Origin: Geosiphon pyriformis
Taxonomy: Eukaryota; Glomeromycota; Glomeromycetes; Archaeosporales; Geosiphonaceae
Direction of reading: 5' to 3'
Assembly (NCBI GenBank): GCA_016748015.1
Contig: JAAOMT010000523.1
Coordinates: 618,156-682,155 of the forward strand
Length of the DNA: 64,000 nucleotides
The position numbers and the translations under genes are program-made. The notes below the pieces were generated by a model that had not been told where the DNA came from, searched no databases, and saw only the letters and a program-made list of their open reading frames with translations. Positions within the stretch are counted from its first letter, which is position 1. Each line of letters begins with the position of its first letter. Below, piece by piece: positions 22,761 through 33,657 of the stretch.

Positions 22761-25700
22761 TATGTTGTTCTTGAAAAATTATTTCAAATTAACATAAGAC
22801 AATTGAAACCACAACAATAAAACCAATTCAAACAATTAATTATAGAATATGTTAATATATTTATTAAAAATAACAATAATCTTAAAAGAACTAATCTAAT
22901 TTAACACCAAATTTATACTAAAGATATAAAACTTAAGTAATAATAAGTTTATTAAGTATCATTTGAAAATCACTAATTTATTCGAGAAAAAATGCAATAA
23001 ATACTTAAAAATGGACTCATTTAATTATTAACAAGTTTATAGACTTTATTAATAGTTTTTATTAAGAAAAAAAATAAAAAAATTTGCTTTTGTGTTAATT
23101 ATTGTCAACTAAATAGTATTATAATTAAAAACACTTATTTTTTGTCTTGAATTAATAATATGCTAGATATTTTTAATAGATTAAAATACTTTTCAACATT
23201 AAATTTGGAAAGTAAATATTAACAAGTTATAATAAATTTCAAAGATTATTTTAAAATAGTTTTTACAATCCAAAAAAGAAATTATAAGTTCAATATAATG
23301 CCTTTTGAATTATGTAATATACCAGTAATATTTTAGAGATTTATAGATAATGTCTATATTAGTTTTCTTTAAAAGTTAGTAGTTGTCTATTTTAATAATA
23401 TTAATGTTTATTTATTATTATTTAAAACTTACTTAATTTATTTATAAAAAGTTTTTCAATAATTATAAAAAACAAAATTAAAATTAAACATTAAAAAATG
23501 TTATTTTAGAAAAACCAACTTGGTTTTTTTAGGTTATATTATTAACAAAAAAAAGTTAAATTTGACTTAAAAAAAATTTTAAAATCTTTTAAAATATTAT
23601 TGAATTAAAAAAATTCACAGAATTAGCATCTTACTATCAAAAATTAATTAAAAAATCTTCTGAAATTATTAAACTCTTTAATTATTTGATTAACAAAAAT
23701 ATTGAATACAAATAAACTTTAAAATAACAGAAAATTTTTAATATTCTTAGAAAAAAGTTAACAATAGTCTTAATTTTTGTTTATTCTAACTTTAACAAAA
23801 AATTTCAATTAGCTACAAATGCTTTATATACAACTTTTAGTGTTATTTTATTTTAGCTAAATAATAATAACAATAAGTAAATAATTATTTATGTTAACAA
23901 AACATTAAAGTCAGCAGAGAAAAATTATTCTGTCATTAAATTAGAAACAACAGCAGTAATTTAGATTTTACATTATTTTGTTTTTTATTTTAAGTTTAAA
24001 AAATTTGATATTATTATTGATAATATTGAACTCAAATAACTATAAAACAAAAGCTCTAAATTAAATACCAAGCAAATTTACTAGAATAAATTTTTATAAA
24101 CTACAAATATATTGCATATTACAAACCAAAAAAATTATATGTAAATATTAATTGTCTTTCTAAAATGAAACAAGATTAAAAACTACAATACTATTTAATT
24201 TAATCAAACAGCAACAAATAACAACTAATAAATTCTGAAAACTACAATAATTTCAAACAATATTTGAAAATATTTACAACACTAAAAACTTGGTTTTTTA
24301 ATAAAAAACATTAATTTCAATACCAAACAAAACAATATTTCTTATATAACAATTTTATTTATTACCAAAACTACAAAAATTTAGACAATTTATTTAGAAT
24401 AATCTAAGGAAAATAATTCTATATAATATGTATTCAAATTTTTTATCAACACATTTTAAAAAAAATAGTACAATCTAAAAAACATTAGAACATTATTTTT
24501 GGTCTTAAATAAAAAAAATATTTACTAATATATTGAATTTTGTAATAATTGTCAAAAAAAAAAAAAATACACTCTACAAAATTTCTAAATTTAATTAAAG
24601 TTAAACAATTTTTTAATCAAATTGGTATTAATTTAGTTAAATTATTGCTTATTACAATCTAAAAAAACTAATATATTGTAGTTATAGTAAATTATCTTAT
24701 TAAATAACTTAAAGCAAGAGCAATTTAATACGTAAATATAAAATTAATAACAAATTTTATTTACAAAAACATTATTTGTAAACATAAATATTTAATTAAA
24801 CTTTTATTTAATCAAAAAACACATTTGTAAACAATTTAATACAAAAAATTTGTAAAAAATTTAATGTTAAAAAATCTTTATTTTTACTTTATTATCTATA
24901 AACAAATAGACTTGTAAAATATTTTAACAAAACACTGTGTAAATTATTAGCCAAAGTCTTAATAGATTTTAAGCAAAAATAAGATCTTTTTATTTTATTG
25001 GTATTACTAGCATATAAAATACTAAAACAAAACATAATAAAACACATACTATTTAATTTAACTTATTGAAAAACAATAATATTACCAATTAATTTTATAA
25101 TAAAATTCTATTTAGTTTAACCAATTATAGAAAACAACTTTTAAGAAATACTACAAAGAAAAGCCTATATATTTTTTAATATACTGAAAAAAAAACAATA
25201 AAATACAACTATTTACATAAAATACTCCTATATTTAATAAAAAAAATAACATAATAATAAATTGTCATCAAAGTTAGAAATAAATTTTTCTTACATAAAA
25301 CCAAAACTGAAAAACAATAAAATAAAAAATTTAATCACAAATAAAATAAATTATTTTATATACACAAAATTTTAAAAAATAGATTATACAAGTTAAGATT
25401 TAATAATAAAATTTTAAAAAAAGTTGCACATAATAACAAACTTAAGTATTATTATTATTTTAAAATCAATTTTAAATTTCTAATTTCACAAATTAATACA
25501 CAATTTTTTTTAGTTAACTTTGAAAATATTCTCTAAAACTTAAAACTAATAGTTATTATTGAACAATTTCTAAATTTAAATTAAATTATTTTATTTTTAT
25601 TTTAATAAAAACAATTCTACCAAAAATAAGTAAAATTACATAAAAAACAAAACAAAAATAATATAAAAAACTTTACATACCAAAAATAATATTATATTTT

Positions 25701-25793
25701 ACAGTTTAGTTATTAGGACTGTTTTCTAAAACATTCAATAATTATTCTAAAAATTAATATTAGCCTTAAAAAAATTTTTTTATTATTATATTT
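22761..25793 (+). pseudogene. pol: Ty3/gypsy copy H (family 2 suspected): RT, RNase H, integrase, very eroded
   Basis: RT blocks between about 22960 and 23470: KKKNKKICFCVNYCQLNSII, FSTLNLESKY-x-QVIINFKD, YKFNIMPFELCNIPVIF, VVVYFNNINVYLLLFKT (YxDD reads Y-F-N-N), LNIKKCYFRKTNLVFLGYII. RNase H follows at about 23760-24000: FQLATNALYTTFSVIL, NKTLKSAEKNYSVIKLETTA. Integrase traces lie at 24530-25100: KKSLFLLYYL-x-TNRLVKYFN, KTLCKLLAKVLIDFKQK, LAYKILKQNIIKHILFNLTY; the catalytic Glu of NGLVERF reads Lys. The sequence is clearly distinct from copies A-E. A family-2 LTR follows at 27846, suggesting the family. The LINE fragment I, inserted backwards, ends this part. Confidence 0.8.
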
Positions 25794-27239
25794 TATGAGT
25801 AAGGCTTAAATATTATCTGGCACAATACATTAAACTAAATGATCTAAACTAGACATGAATCATGTATTTTTCATACATAACCAGCCACTTGGACTAATTA
25901 GAACAATATTATGAATTTATTTTAACAGAAATTACACTATCAGTACCAAAAAAGAAATCACAAGGTGTATAAAACCAAAACTAATACTATAAGCTTTAGC
26001 AATGCCAAACAACCTAACAACACTAACAAAAAGTAAAGACAAAGAACCATAAATATCAGGAAGCACAAAATTATTATGGCTAATTAAATCCCACTTTTTC
26101 ATAAATGCTCTATACTTAGTTTTTACCATTTATATATCAATTTAATAAGTCATTTTCAATTCTCATACCAATTCAATAATCTTTATACCAGCAGTTTTGG
26201 CATACTTGAAAACAGACACAGTTTTTAAGTATTATTCTTTGAACACAAAGCCTTTATACAAAGCAGTATATATAGAGTTGTTAGAAATACACAATAAAAG
26301 CAACTATAAAACACATAAAAATGACAAATTCAAATCTAACACAGAACTTTACTAAACAATATACAAATTAAGTAGCTCTTTATAAGCACTAAAGTCTATA
26401 ATACAAACAAAAAAATGATTAAAGAGCTTAATTTTCTTATAATACAGACACAACACACTGGAGTACTTTCTATTATATAAGCATTTTTGGATAGCAATAG
26501 ACAAACAATAATATAAAGCCTTTATAAAATTGGAATGTAGACTAGTAGTAGCTCTATTTATATATTCTGATATTATATGTGAGTTTGGATGCTAAACTGA
26601 TAAAGTTTGAACCCAATCCATATCTCTAATCATGTTTTTACAAATAACACTGGAACCAGGCTCAACTTTCCAATAAGCATGATAAACAGTTCTAAACATA
26701 TCACAAATAAAATGACAAACATTTCCAGACACTATTACTCTATTAGCACTAATATATTACTCCTTAACAAAAACAGAAAATGACAAATTTGAACATAAAA
26801 CTAAGTTGGCCAGCATATTAGCATGCTTATTACCTAAGACACTTAAATAGTCTTTGATTTTGATCCAAGAAACACTGAAATTTTTATATTTGATAAAGTT
26901 TATAAAACTTTATTTTTTAAACCAACAACAGTTGCAAAAATCAAATAAAACTATAATTAATTCTGCAGTATATACATCCAAAATGGCTTGACAATTTGAA
27001 AACACTCTAACACAACTGGAAGCTGAAATACATTCTAAGACCAGAGCAATTGTTTGTAATTTTACCATTGTAAAAGATACCAAACTACCAATTTCAACAC
27101 CAATACCCAGATCCAAATTGGCAAAAAATACAGCTGTATTATATTTTATTCCACAAGTATCCAAGTTTTTCAAAAATCCATCTGTATAGACATCAATAAT
27201 ATCTAAACCAACACTAAAAAACATCATTTAACTAAAAAA
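25794..27239 (-). pseudogene. LINE fragment I: RNase H and C-terminal region
   Basis: Minus strand. The RNase H block 26910-27227 has IIDVYTDGFLKNLDT (first Asp intact), FTMVKLQTIALVLE (catalytic Glu now Lys) and VFSNCQAILDVY (Asp now Asn). Next come a VSWIKIKDYLSVLGNKHANML-like end (near 26830-26880), then SVWHPNSHI and the CxxC-like CLYYKKIKLFNHFFVC (about 26410-26450). The stop-free block 25932-26129, MVKTKYRAFMKKWDLISHN...VVRLFGIAKAYSISFGFIH, matches the C terminus of LINE proteins I remember from mycorrhizal fungi. The RT is absent: 5'-truncated at about 27239, as usual for LINEs. Its 3' end (25800-25870) matches those of LINEs J, K and F. Confidence 0.8.
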
Positions 27240-27845
27240 AATTTGCCAGTACCAAAAACACTCACTTAAAAATACTATTTAAATTATTTATAACTATTAT
27301 TAAAAAACATATTGATTATACTTAAACAAAATTTGTTACAACTTTAATTACAAATTTACAAAATTACTATCTTTATAAAAAAAATATAAGAAATTATTTT
27401 AGAATTTACTTACTAAAACTTTTAAAACAAGCTTTAAAAGAAAATTTAAAATTTATATTTATTAATATTCTACCAAATACTACTATTTAACAAAAAATTT
27501 AACAGTGTTTTAATAAACAAAACAACAAATACTCTTCAATTTATAGATATTTTTATATTAAAAAAACACTTTATAAAAAAAAACTAAAGCTTAAAACAAT
27601 TAATTTTATACTTAAAGCTATTTAAAAACAAATTTACAATAAATTTAAGGCAGTTATAAACTTAAAATAGCTTTTAGACTCTATAAACTATTTTATACTT
27701 GTAAAAATATTTAATTTTACAATTTTTGAAGATTTAATATATTAGAAAGTTTACAAAACTAAAATTTTAACAATTTTGAATTATTATTTGAAAATTACAA
27801 ATAGTATTTAAAATTTAATAAAGCTCAATTTTAAGAAGAAAATTA
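27240..27845 (+). other. Eroded 3' internal region, probably of copy H
   Basis: Very A/T-rich with short readable pieces on the plus strand (LLKQALKENLKFIFINILPN, LKLKTINFILKAI). It lies between the LINE and a family-2 LTR and ends in a purine-rich AAGAAGAAAATTA, as a polypurine tract would. The assignment to copy H is inferred from position. Confidence 0.4.
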
Positions 27846-28610
27846 TGTTACTAACTAAAATTTGAGATATTAATTAACATAAAATTATTTCTATAATTTT
27901 TATTATTAATTAGTATATATTATTATTTCAATTAATTACTTATTATTTTATCAAATTATCTGAATTATTATTTAATTAATAACCCAATTTGTACAAAACA
28001 CAAAAGTAATCAAATTGTAATAATTAAATTATATAATATATTGAACTATATAACATTCAAAATTTATAAAATATTTAGTAATTTAATAAAATATTAAAAA
28101 ATTTACTAAAATAATTTATAATTTACAGAAATAACTTATAGTTTGATAAAATATATTTTTAATTTGCCGAAATATTAAAAAAAAAGTGCTAGATTATAAA
28201 ACAGTATTATAACAAGTTATATAAAAAAAAGCTTCTTTTTTTGAAAAAAATATCTTAGTTAAAATATATCTTATTAATTTATGATATTTTTTCTTAAAAT
28301 AATCATGACAAATTAAATAAAAATTATTTCAAAAAATAAATATTATACTTATTATTGCTTTAAAATTAATAAATTTTTACTAATATTTTGAAATTAATTA
28401 GCTATTTATTTTAATAATTGTTAATAATTTTTAGATCTGAATTTAAAACAATTTTTTTAAAACATTTTTTATTTTTTTTTAGTTTATTTTTAGTTTATTT
28501 TTTTTATTTTTTTTTATATTATTGGATAGCTTACAGTTGAGATTTTCTGTAAAAAAATTGCCTTTTATAGCAAAGTAATTACACATATTTTAAAAAACTT
28601 ACAAATAAAA
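27846..28610 (+). repeat. Family-2 LTR, decayed, probably 3' LTR of copy H
   Basis: Starts TGTTACTAACTAAAATTTG and follows 61215-62174 in the same orientation: TATTAATTAGTATATAT, TTTAATTAATAACCCAATTTGTAC, the 20-bp repeat zone (about 28075-28180, very eroded), GTTATATAAAAAAAAGC (TATA) and the T-rich run near 28450-28520. Alignment is lost after about 28610. The sequence to 28837 is A/T-rich without a clear LTR end. Confidence 0.75.
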
Positions 28611-28837
28611 TAATTTTTTTTTTTACATATATAATTTTTAATTAATTATTTATATACATATTTTAATATAAATAAACATATTTTAAATAATATATAATAT
28701 AGTTTTAATTAATTTAAATAACTATTTATATATAAACAAAATATAAATTTTATTTATTATAATTTTTTTTATTTTATTTAGAAAGTTTATTGAGTAATGT
28801 TCAATTGTTATCTAATATATAGAACCAAATTAAATGG
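28611..28837. other. A+T-rich remnant between LTRs
   Basis: Low-complexity A/T-rich DNA ending in ATGG, the left copy of the target duplication of the next LTR. No gene seen. Confidence 0.4.
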
Positions 28838-29263
28838 TGTTACAGATGATTATTTCTGTTGTTGAATTGAATAACAAACCTGTAACTTGGTGCTTTATTA
28901 ATATAATGTTGTTGGTAATATTTGAAGGTATTGTTATCTGAAGGTTTTGGTTGAGTTTTTTATATAATGGACAGAGATTCAATGGTAATAGTAGTAGTTT
29001 TCCTGGAGTCACAATTATACCCAATTTCTTTCTCAGCTTGGCGGCCAGATTTATTCTGGCAGTCATGCCCTTCTGGTAAGCTATCTGTTAATATATATAA
29101 TTCTACTCTTATTTCTGGGTCTTTTACCAGGCTATCCTTGACGTCAATAACTCAGCGCTTAATCTTTTTAATCAATTAGTAAACAACAAAAGAAAATAAA
29201 ATAAAGAAAAATAAAAGAAAATAAAGAAATAAAGAAAATAAAATAAGAAATAAGTGTCCTGTC

Positions 29264-29288
29264 AATAGCCGTGATCAAGAGCTATTGT
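29264..29288 (-). other. Hairpin 1 with palindromic loop
   Basis: Arms CAATAGC / GCTATTG (7 bp, perfect) around an 11-nt loop containing TGATCA. It lies about 260 nt downstream of the TATA box in LTR sense, so in the predicted RNA leader. Same structure in nearly all family-1 LTRs. Confidence 0.65.
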
Positions 29289-29420
29289 GCCAGCAGGTTA
29301 AGTAGTGGATAATAACATGGATTTGAAGATAATGGATAATTTCATTAATATGGGAGTGATTTCACTTCAAGTTATAGTATTCTATCTTTTGAAGGAAGGG
29401 TATTTAATAATTATGACCTG

Positions 29421-29503
29421 TGAGTCTAATTAACTCTGAGAGTCTTATTGACTCTCAGTCTTCTTAACTTTGAGTCTAATTGACTTTGGAAGTCTATTTG
29501 ACT
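29421..29503 (-). repeat. TGACTC-rich segment downstream of TATA
   Basis: Repeated GAGTCTAATTGACTC-like words (four or five). Also present in the solo LTR at 46796-47775 (47410-47465) but absent from the others, where a GATCAAATCTAAACTGAG segment lies instead. TGACTC is the core of Gcn4/AP-1 type sites; binding is not shown. Confidence 0.5.
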
Positions 29504-29544
29504 GCCTAATTTTTCTCCTTTTTTCTAACTTCTGATACTACTGC

Positions 29545-29552
29545 TATATATA
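29545..29552 (-). promoter_or_regulatory. TATA box of solo LTR
   Basis: TATATATA, about 250 bp from the sense start of the LTR and conserved at this spot in every family-1 LTR in the window. Confidence 0.75.
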
Positions 29553-29576
29553 CATAATTGAAATTTCTCAATTTCT

Positions 29577-29726
29577 CAATTCTTCATACCAGGAATCCTG
29601 GAATTTCTAGAATCCTGCAATTCCTTTGAGAAGAATTCTGGAATTCTGAAATCCTGCAATTCCTCATACGAGAATCCTGAAATTTCTGGAATCCTGCAAT
29701 TCCTCTAAGAGGAATTCTGGAATTCC
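29577..29726 (-). repeat. GAATTCC-type enhancer-like array
   Basis: Some fifteen short words of the GGAATYCT / GCAATTCC / GAATTCTGG type follow one another at about 8-10 bp spacing, ending in ATTCCACATT. The same array sits upstream of the TATA box in all subtype-a LTRs. The array resembles a protein-binding array; heat-shock-element spacing was considered but is not regular. Confidence 0.7.
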
Positions 29727-29747
29727 ACATTTACTATGTTTATTCTG

Positions 29748-29752
29748 ATTGG
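29748..29752 (-). promoter_or_regulatory. CCAAT box of solo LTR
   Basis: ATTGG on the plus strand (sense AGCCAATCAG), conserved in most family-1 LTRs within 50 bp of the LTR start. Confidence 0.55.
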
Positions 29753-29797
29753 CTAATTTATGTACTAATATTTAATTCCTATATTCTATGAGTAACA

Positions 29798-31979
29798 ATG
29801 GCTTAAACTAAATATGATTCACACATTTAATACATGTGACTAGTCACTCAAGCCAAACAAAACAACACTAAACACTTATACTAATATGCATATCACAATC
29901 TAAACCAGAAAAAAAGAAACATGGTCTGTAACAACTAAAACTAACAGCAAAAAACTTGATAATGCCAAGCATCTTAACCATACTATTTGACAGCCTAGAC
30001 ACTAAACTACATAACAAACTTAATATTAAACTATTATCCTCAACCAAACCAGCTTTCTCCAACTTAACCCTATACTTAAATCGTATCAGCCAGGCCATAG
30101 AACAATACAACTTTACTAAAACTCTTATAAAATCAACAACAGCAAAGATAGCTTTTTTTTTTATCAAAAATTTTAAAAGCTTCTGTATATTAATTCTTCA
30201 ACACAAATCTTTTGTACACAACTATATATATGCTAATATTCAAAAAACAGTAAGAAAACATCTTTAAGACAGCAGAAAAGAATATACTATGAGCATCTGC
30301 CAAAGCAACTCATTGTGTAAAAGCTTTAATTAAAATTTCTTTATGAACACCAGTATTCTAAACACAAATGAAAATATAATCTAATAATTTCACTTTACCA
30401 CACAACAAACACAGCACACCAGAATATCTTTTATTATACAATTTTTTTTTAACTGCCATTAGTAACTGTCTGTGCACAGCTTTTATTAAGTACATATAAA
30501 AGTTAAAAGAATTTTGACTAGTAAAGTCAGCAAGCATATGCAAGTTAGAATGCCAAACTTTTACAGTAGCATTTCAATCTATATCTTTAATCAGTATATT
30601 TAAAATTATGTTACAGTCAAGACCAGCTTCCCAATAAGTATAACAAATAGACTTAAATTAATTCCTAACAAAATAGCAGATATTGTTAGATATGAGAGTG
30701 TTTTTAGCTACCAAAAAATGTTTCTGCATTCTTATTGGCAAAGAAAAAAAAAATGAACAGTTTTATCAGCCACAGCATCAGCTTTTACATTACCACAAAT
30801 CCCAAAATAACACTTAATTTTAACCCAATTTACAATAAAATTTTTATTTCTAATCAAATTAGCAATATGTTTTCTTTTTAACCAACATTAATTACAAAAA
30901 TTCAGCACAGCAAATAACATTTCAAACATACATGCATTAATAGCAGCTTGGCTGTTAAGATGCAAAACTATTTTACAAAAAGATAGGACACATTCCAAAA
31001 ACAATCCAACAGTCTGCAACTTGGCCATAGTAGAAAACAAAAGATCATAAACTCCAATACCAATACTTATATCCAAAGCAGAAAAATATGTAGTTGTCTC
31101 ATTAGTAACACTAGCAAACCCAGCATTTTTCAATGAACTATTGGTATAGACTTCAAAGAAGCCAGACCAAATCTCAAGTAAACCATCCTGTATATTAGAA
31201 AACTTTTTGAACTCCAAAATGTTTAAACCAGAGAACCAAATAGACACAGCAGAATCACATGACACAGAACTCCTATCATGCAAATATTTTGACATAAATT
31301 CAAACCAATAAGGCACAAAGTCTCTAAAATCTAGCCTCTTTTATTGACAAAAGGTCTTTCAATCCATCATATTGACTTTTTTGTCAAAAAGCCTATTATT
31401 AAAAGCAATTCCAAAATACTTTAAAGAACAAACTGAACTAAGGAACAAAGTCTCTTTCAAAATTAATAATATTGGAAAACAACCAAAAATACAAAAAACA
31501 TTGAACAAATTGTTTATCAAAAAAAGTTTATTGTTTGTAAAAATTTTCATTATTTCAGCCAAAAAATTGTTTATCAGACTAACATACAACCTAATAGGAT
31601 ACTGCAAAAAGTTTAAAGAAACCCAACTCAAAACTTGCAAATCCAAAAATCTGTGATTAAATAAACACCCAAAAATGCCTAAAGCATTAGAGAAAATGAT
31701 TAAAGTGACCAGTTTTCTTTTGACTAAACTTGCTCAAACAATTTTAAACCATACAAAAAAAATAATATAAAACTTTATTAGGGAAATCTTGAGGCAAACA
31801 GGCTTTAGACCTGAAGCCCTTTTTAATTATAATATTCCATTTGCAATATACACTTGATAAAACAAAACTAAACTACATCCTATAACTGACTATGGGCTGC
31901 AAAACAGCCAATACCAAATAAGAAAACTGTTTATCTGTGATAGTCTTCCTGAGTATTACATTAACAAAAAAATAAATAT
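29798..31979 (-). pseudogene. LINE copy J: RT end, RNase H, C-terminal region
   Basis: Minus strand, reading from 31979 down. The post-RT region (31317-31979) reads GLKPVCLKISLIKFY, LVTLIIFSNALGIFGCLF, LSWVSLNFLQYPIRLYVS and RLFDKKVNMMDWKTF. The stop-free block 30888-31316 is RNase H: GFFEVYTNSSLKNAGF, STMAKLQTVGLFLECV, VLHLNSQAAINAC. All three usual acidic residues are changed (YTD to YTN, AEL to AKL, LDS to LNS), each a G-to-A step. 30358-30543 gives the RQLLMAVKKKLYNKRY...GVLCLLCGKVKL zinc-binding-like block. 29868-30167 is the C terminus (VKLEKAGLVEDNSL, MVKMLGIIKFFAVSF). The 3' UTR is near 29802-29870. The N-terminal RT part is cut at 31979 by an LTR. Confidence 0.85.
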
Positions 31980-32381
31980 TGTTATGGGTAATTATTTGGG
32001 ATCTCAAATCAAATAACAAACTCATAACTTGGTGCTCAATTAATGATGTTGGTAATATCTGTAGGTTGTTTGTATTTGAAGGTTTTTGTTGAGTTCTTTG
32101 TATAATGAACAGAAATTTAATTGATAGTTTTATCTGTAGTTTCCTGAAACTGCAGTTTTATTAATTTCTTTCTCAACGTGATAGCCAGTAATTTTTTTGG
32201 TAAAATATCCTCAATTTCGAGTATCTATCCTTATTCCTGAGTTTTTTACCAGTGCTATATTCTGATGTTAGTACTTCTATGTGTAAATTCTTTTAATCAA
32301 ATTAGCAAAATAACAATAAAAATAAAGCAAGAAAAAGAAATAAAAAAATAAGCCAAGATGATTTGCATGTTAGTATTCCAT

Positions 32382-32406
32382 CAATAGCCATAATTAAGAG
32401 CTATTG
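32382..32406 (-). other. Hairpin 1 (copy C LTR)
   Basis: Arms CAATAGC / GCTATTG with loop CATAATTAAGA. The TGATCA palindrome of other copies has become TAATTA, still self-complementary. Confidence 0.6.
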
Positions 32407-32430
32407 TTCCAGTATGGTTAAGTATCAATT

Positions 32431-32455
32431 ACTATCAACATAAAGTGTTGATAGT
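32431..32455 (-). other. Hairpin 2 (copy C LTR)
   Basis: Perfect 10-bp arms ACTATCAACA / TGTTGATAGT around TAAAG, 24 bp from hairpin 1. The same hairpin is at 59324-59348 and, with paired changes, at 47278-47302. Confidence 0.7.
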
Positions 32456-32781
32456 GAGAAGTAGATTGAGATAGTAAATAATTATTTATTAATATTTGGA
32501 AATAAAAAGATTGCTTAGATCAAATCTAAACTGAGAGGTCTGTCTTTTTTACTTCTAATGCTACTATTATATATACATAATTGAGATTCCTCAATTCCTT
32601 AATTCTTTACACCAGGAATCCTAGAATTTCTGAAATCCTGCGATTTTTTGTATAAGAATTCTGAAATTTCTGGAATTCTGCAATTCTTCTAAGAAGAATC
32701 CTGGAATTCCATATTTACTATGGCTATTTCTGATTGGCTAATTTATATGTTAATATACTTTTTATATTTTTATGAGTAACA

Positions 32782-33657
32782 TTATTCTCTTTTCTTTAAT
32801 ATTGAGCTCCATTGAGATTTCCTAACTCTAATTCTTTGTCTTTGAGTATTTCTTGAACTTTTTTTTTGAGAATTACTTGAGTTATCTTGTTCTGTAATTC
32901 TTCAAATTAGGCATTGGTTATTTTTCCCATTTGGTTGACAGTGATAGTGTTCATTGCTGGATTAAGTAAGATTTCTGGTCAGTCTTGAAATCTAGTATAT
33001 AATCAATAGATAGCTCTTGCTTGTATTGTTAGATTGTTCTTTCTCACAAATTTCTCAAGTTGTTGTAATATTGTTGTATTTAATAATTGTTTTGTTTTAT
33101 CTGTATATAAGTTCTGGATATTCAGATGTTGTTTCAAGTGGAAATAACAAAAGTTTTTGGGAAATTGTTGTAACCACCACTTCCAAGTTTCTTTAGTCAA
33201 TTCTTAATATGGAGTGGCTATTGTTGGTTTTTCTATTGCCAATTTTATTTTTATGAATATTTTGTCGATGGTGTTTTTTGATTTCTTCTGTATTTTGTAT
33301 TTAGGTATCTTTCTGATATCTTTATATCAAATGGTTTGTTGGTTGATAGTAATTTCCATATTTTGTTGTTGAATTAATTGAAAAAGTTGTTGTGCTAGTG
33401 AGTAAATGTCATCAATAATTTCCATTTTTTTGATGTTTTTTGTCATGTTTACCATGATTTTATATTCTTTTGGTCAATTAATTTGACATGTTTGTGTTGA
33501 TGATAATGATTGGTTCTAGATCTCATGAAATCTTATCTGGTTGGACCAGTATTCTTTGTACTCCTAGTTGTAAAATATTACTGGTGAATAATAACACTAT
33601 ATAGTAATATGGTTTTAGTCAATCACTATGTGCTACTTTGGCTAAAATTTTGTTGTC
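32782..33657 (-). pseudogene. Post-integrase region of unknown function (copy C)
   Basis: Minus strand. The best block (33003-33200) reads TKETWKWWLQQFPKNFCYFH, LNIQNLYTDKTKQLLNTT and LEKFVRKNNLTIQARAIY. Upstream are IPQYKVQKK-like basic stretches and a QQLFQLIQQ... helix-like run. Downstream are QDQPEILLNPAMNTITVNQM and LQNKITQVILEKKFKKYSKT. Alignable with 50543-51420 of copy E over its length, so it was part of the element coding sequence after integrase. No domain I know; it is rich in Gln, Leu and aromatic residues and could be a helical C-terminal extension or a separate third ORF. Confidence 0.65.

Larger units (their letters stand above)
28838..29797 (-). repeat. Solo LTR, family 1 (subtype a)
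   Basis: TGTTACAGATGATTATTTC at the left and CTATGAGTAACA at the right give 6-bp terminal inverted repeats TGTTAC/GTAACA. ATGG flanks both sides (28834-28837, 29798-29801). Read in LTR sense (minus strand) it shows a CCAAT box, a GAATTCC-type array, a TATA box, a TGACTC-rich segment and hairpin 1, listed separately. It lies at the 3' end of LINE J. Confidence 0.95.
31980..32781 (-). repeat. 3'-side LTR of copy C (subtype a)
   Basis: TGTTATGGGTAATTATTTGG at the left, TTATGAGTAACA at the right. TATATATAC near 32568-32576, GAATTCC-type array at 32585-32712, ATTGG at about 32733. Hairpins 1 and 2 are both perfect here (see separate entries). Confidence 0.92.

Noticed and set aside
29577-29726. 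Canonical heat-shock element (nGAAnnTTCn) array
   Set aside because: GAA and TTC words are abundant, but their spacing does not follow the 5-bp unit rule, so I describe it only as an enhancer-like array.
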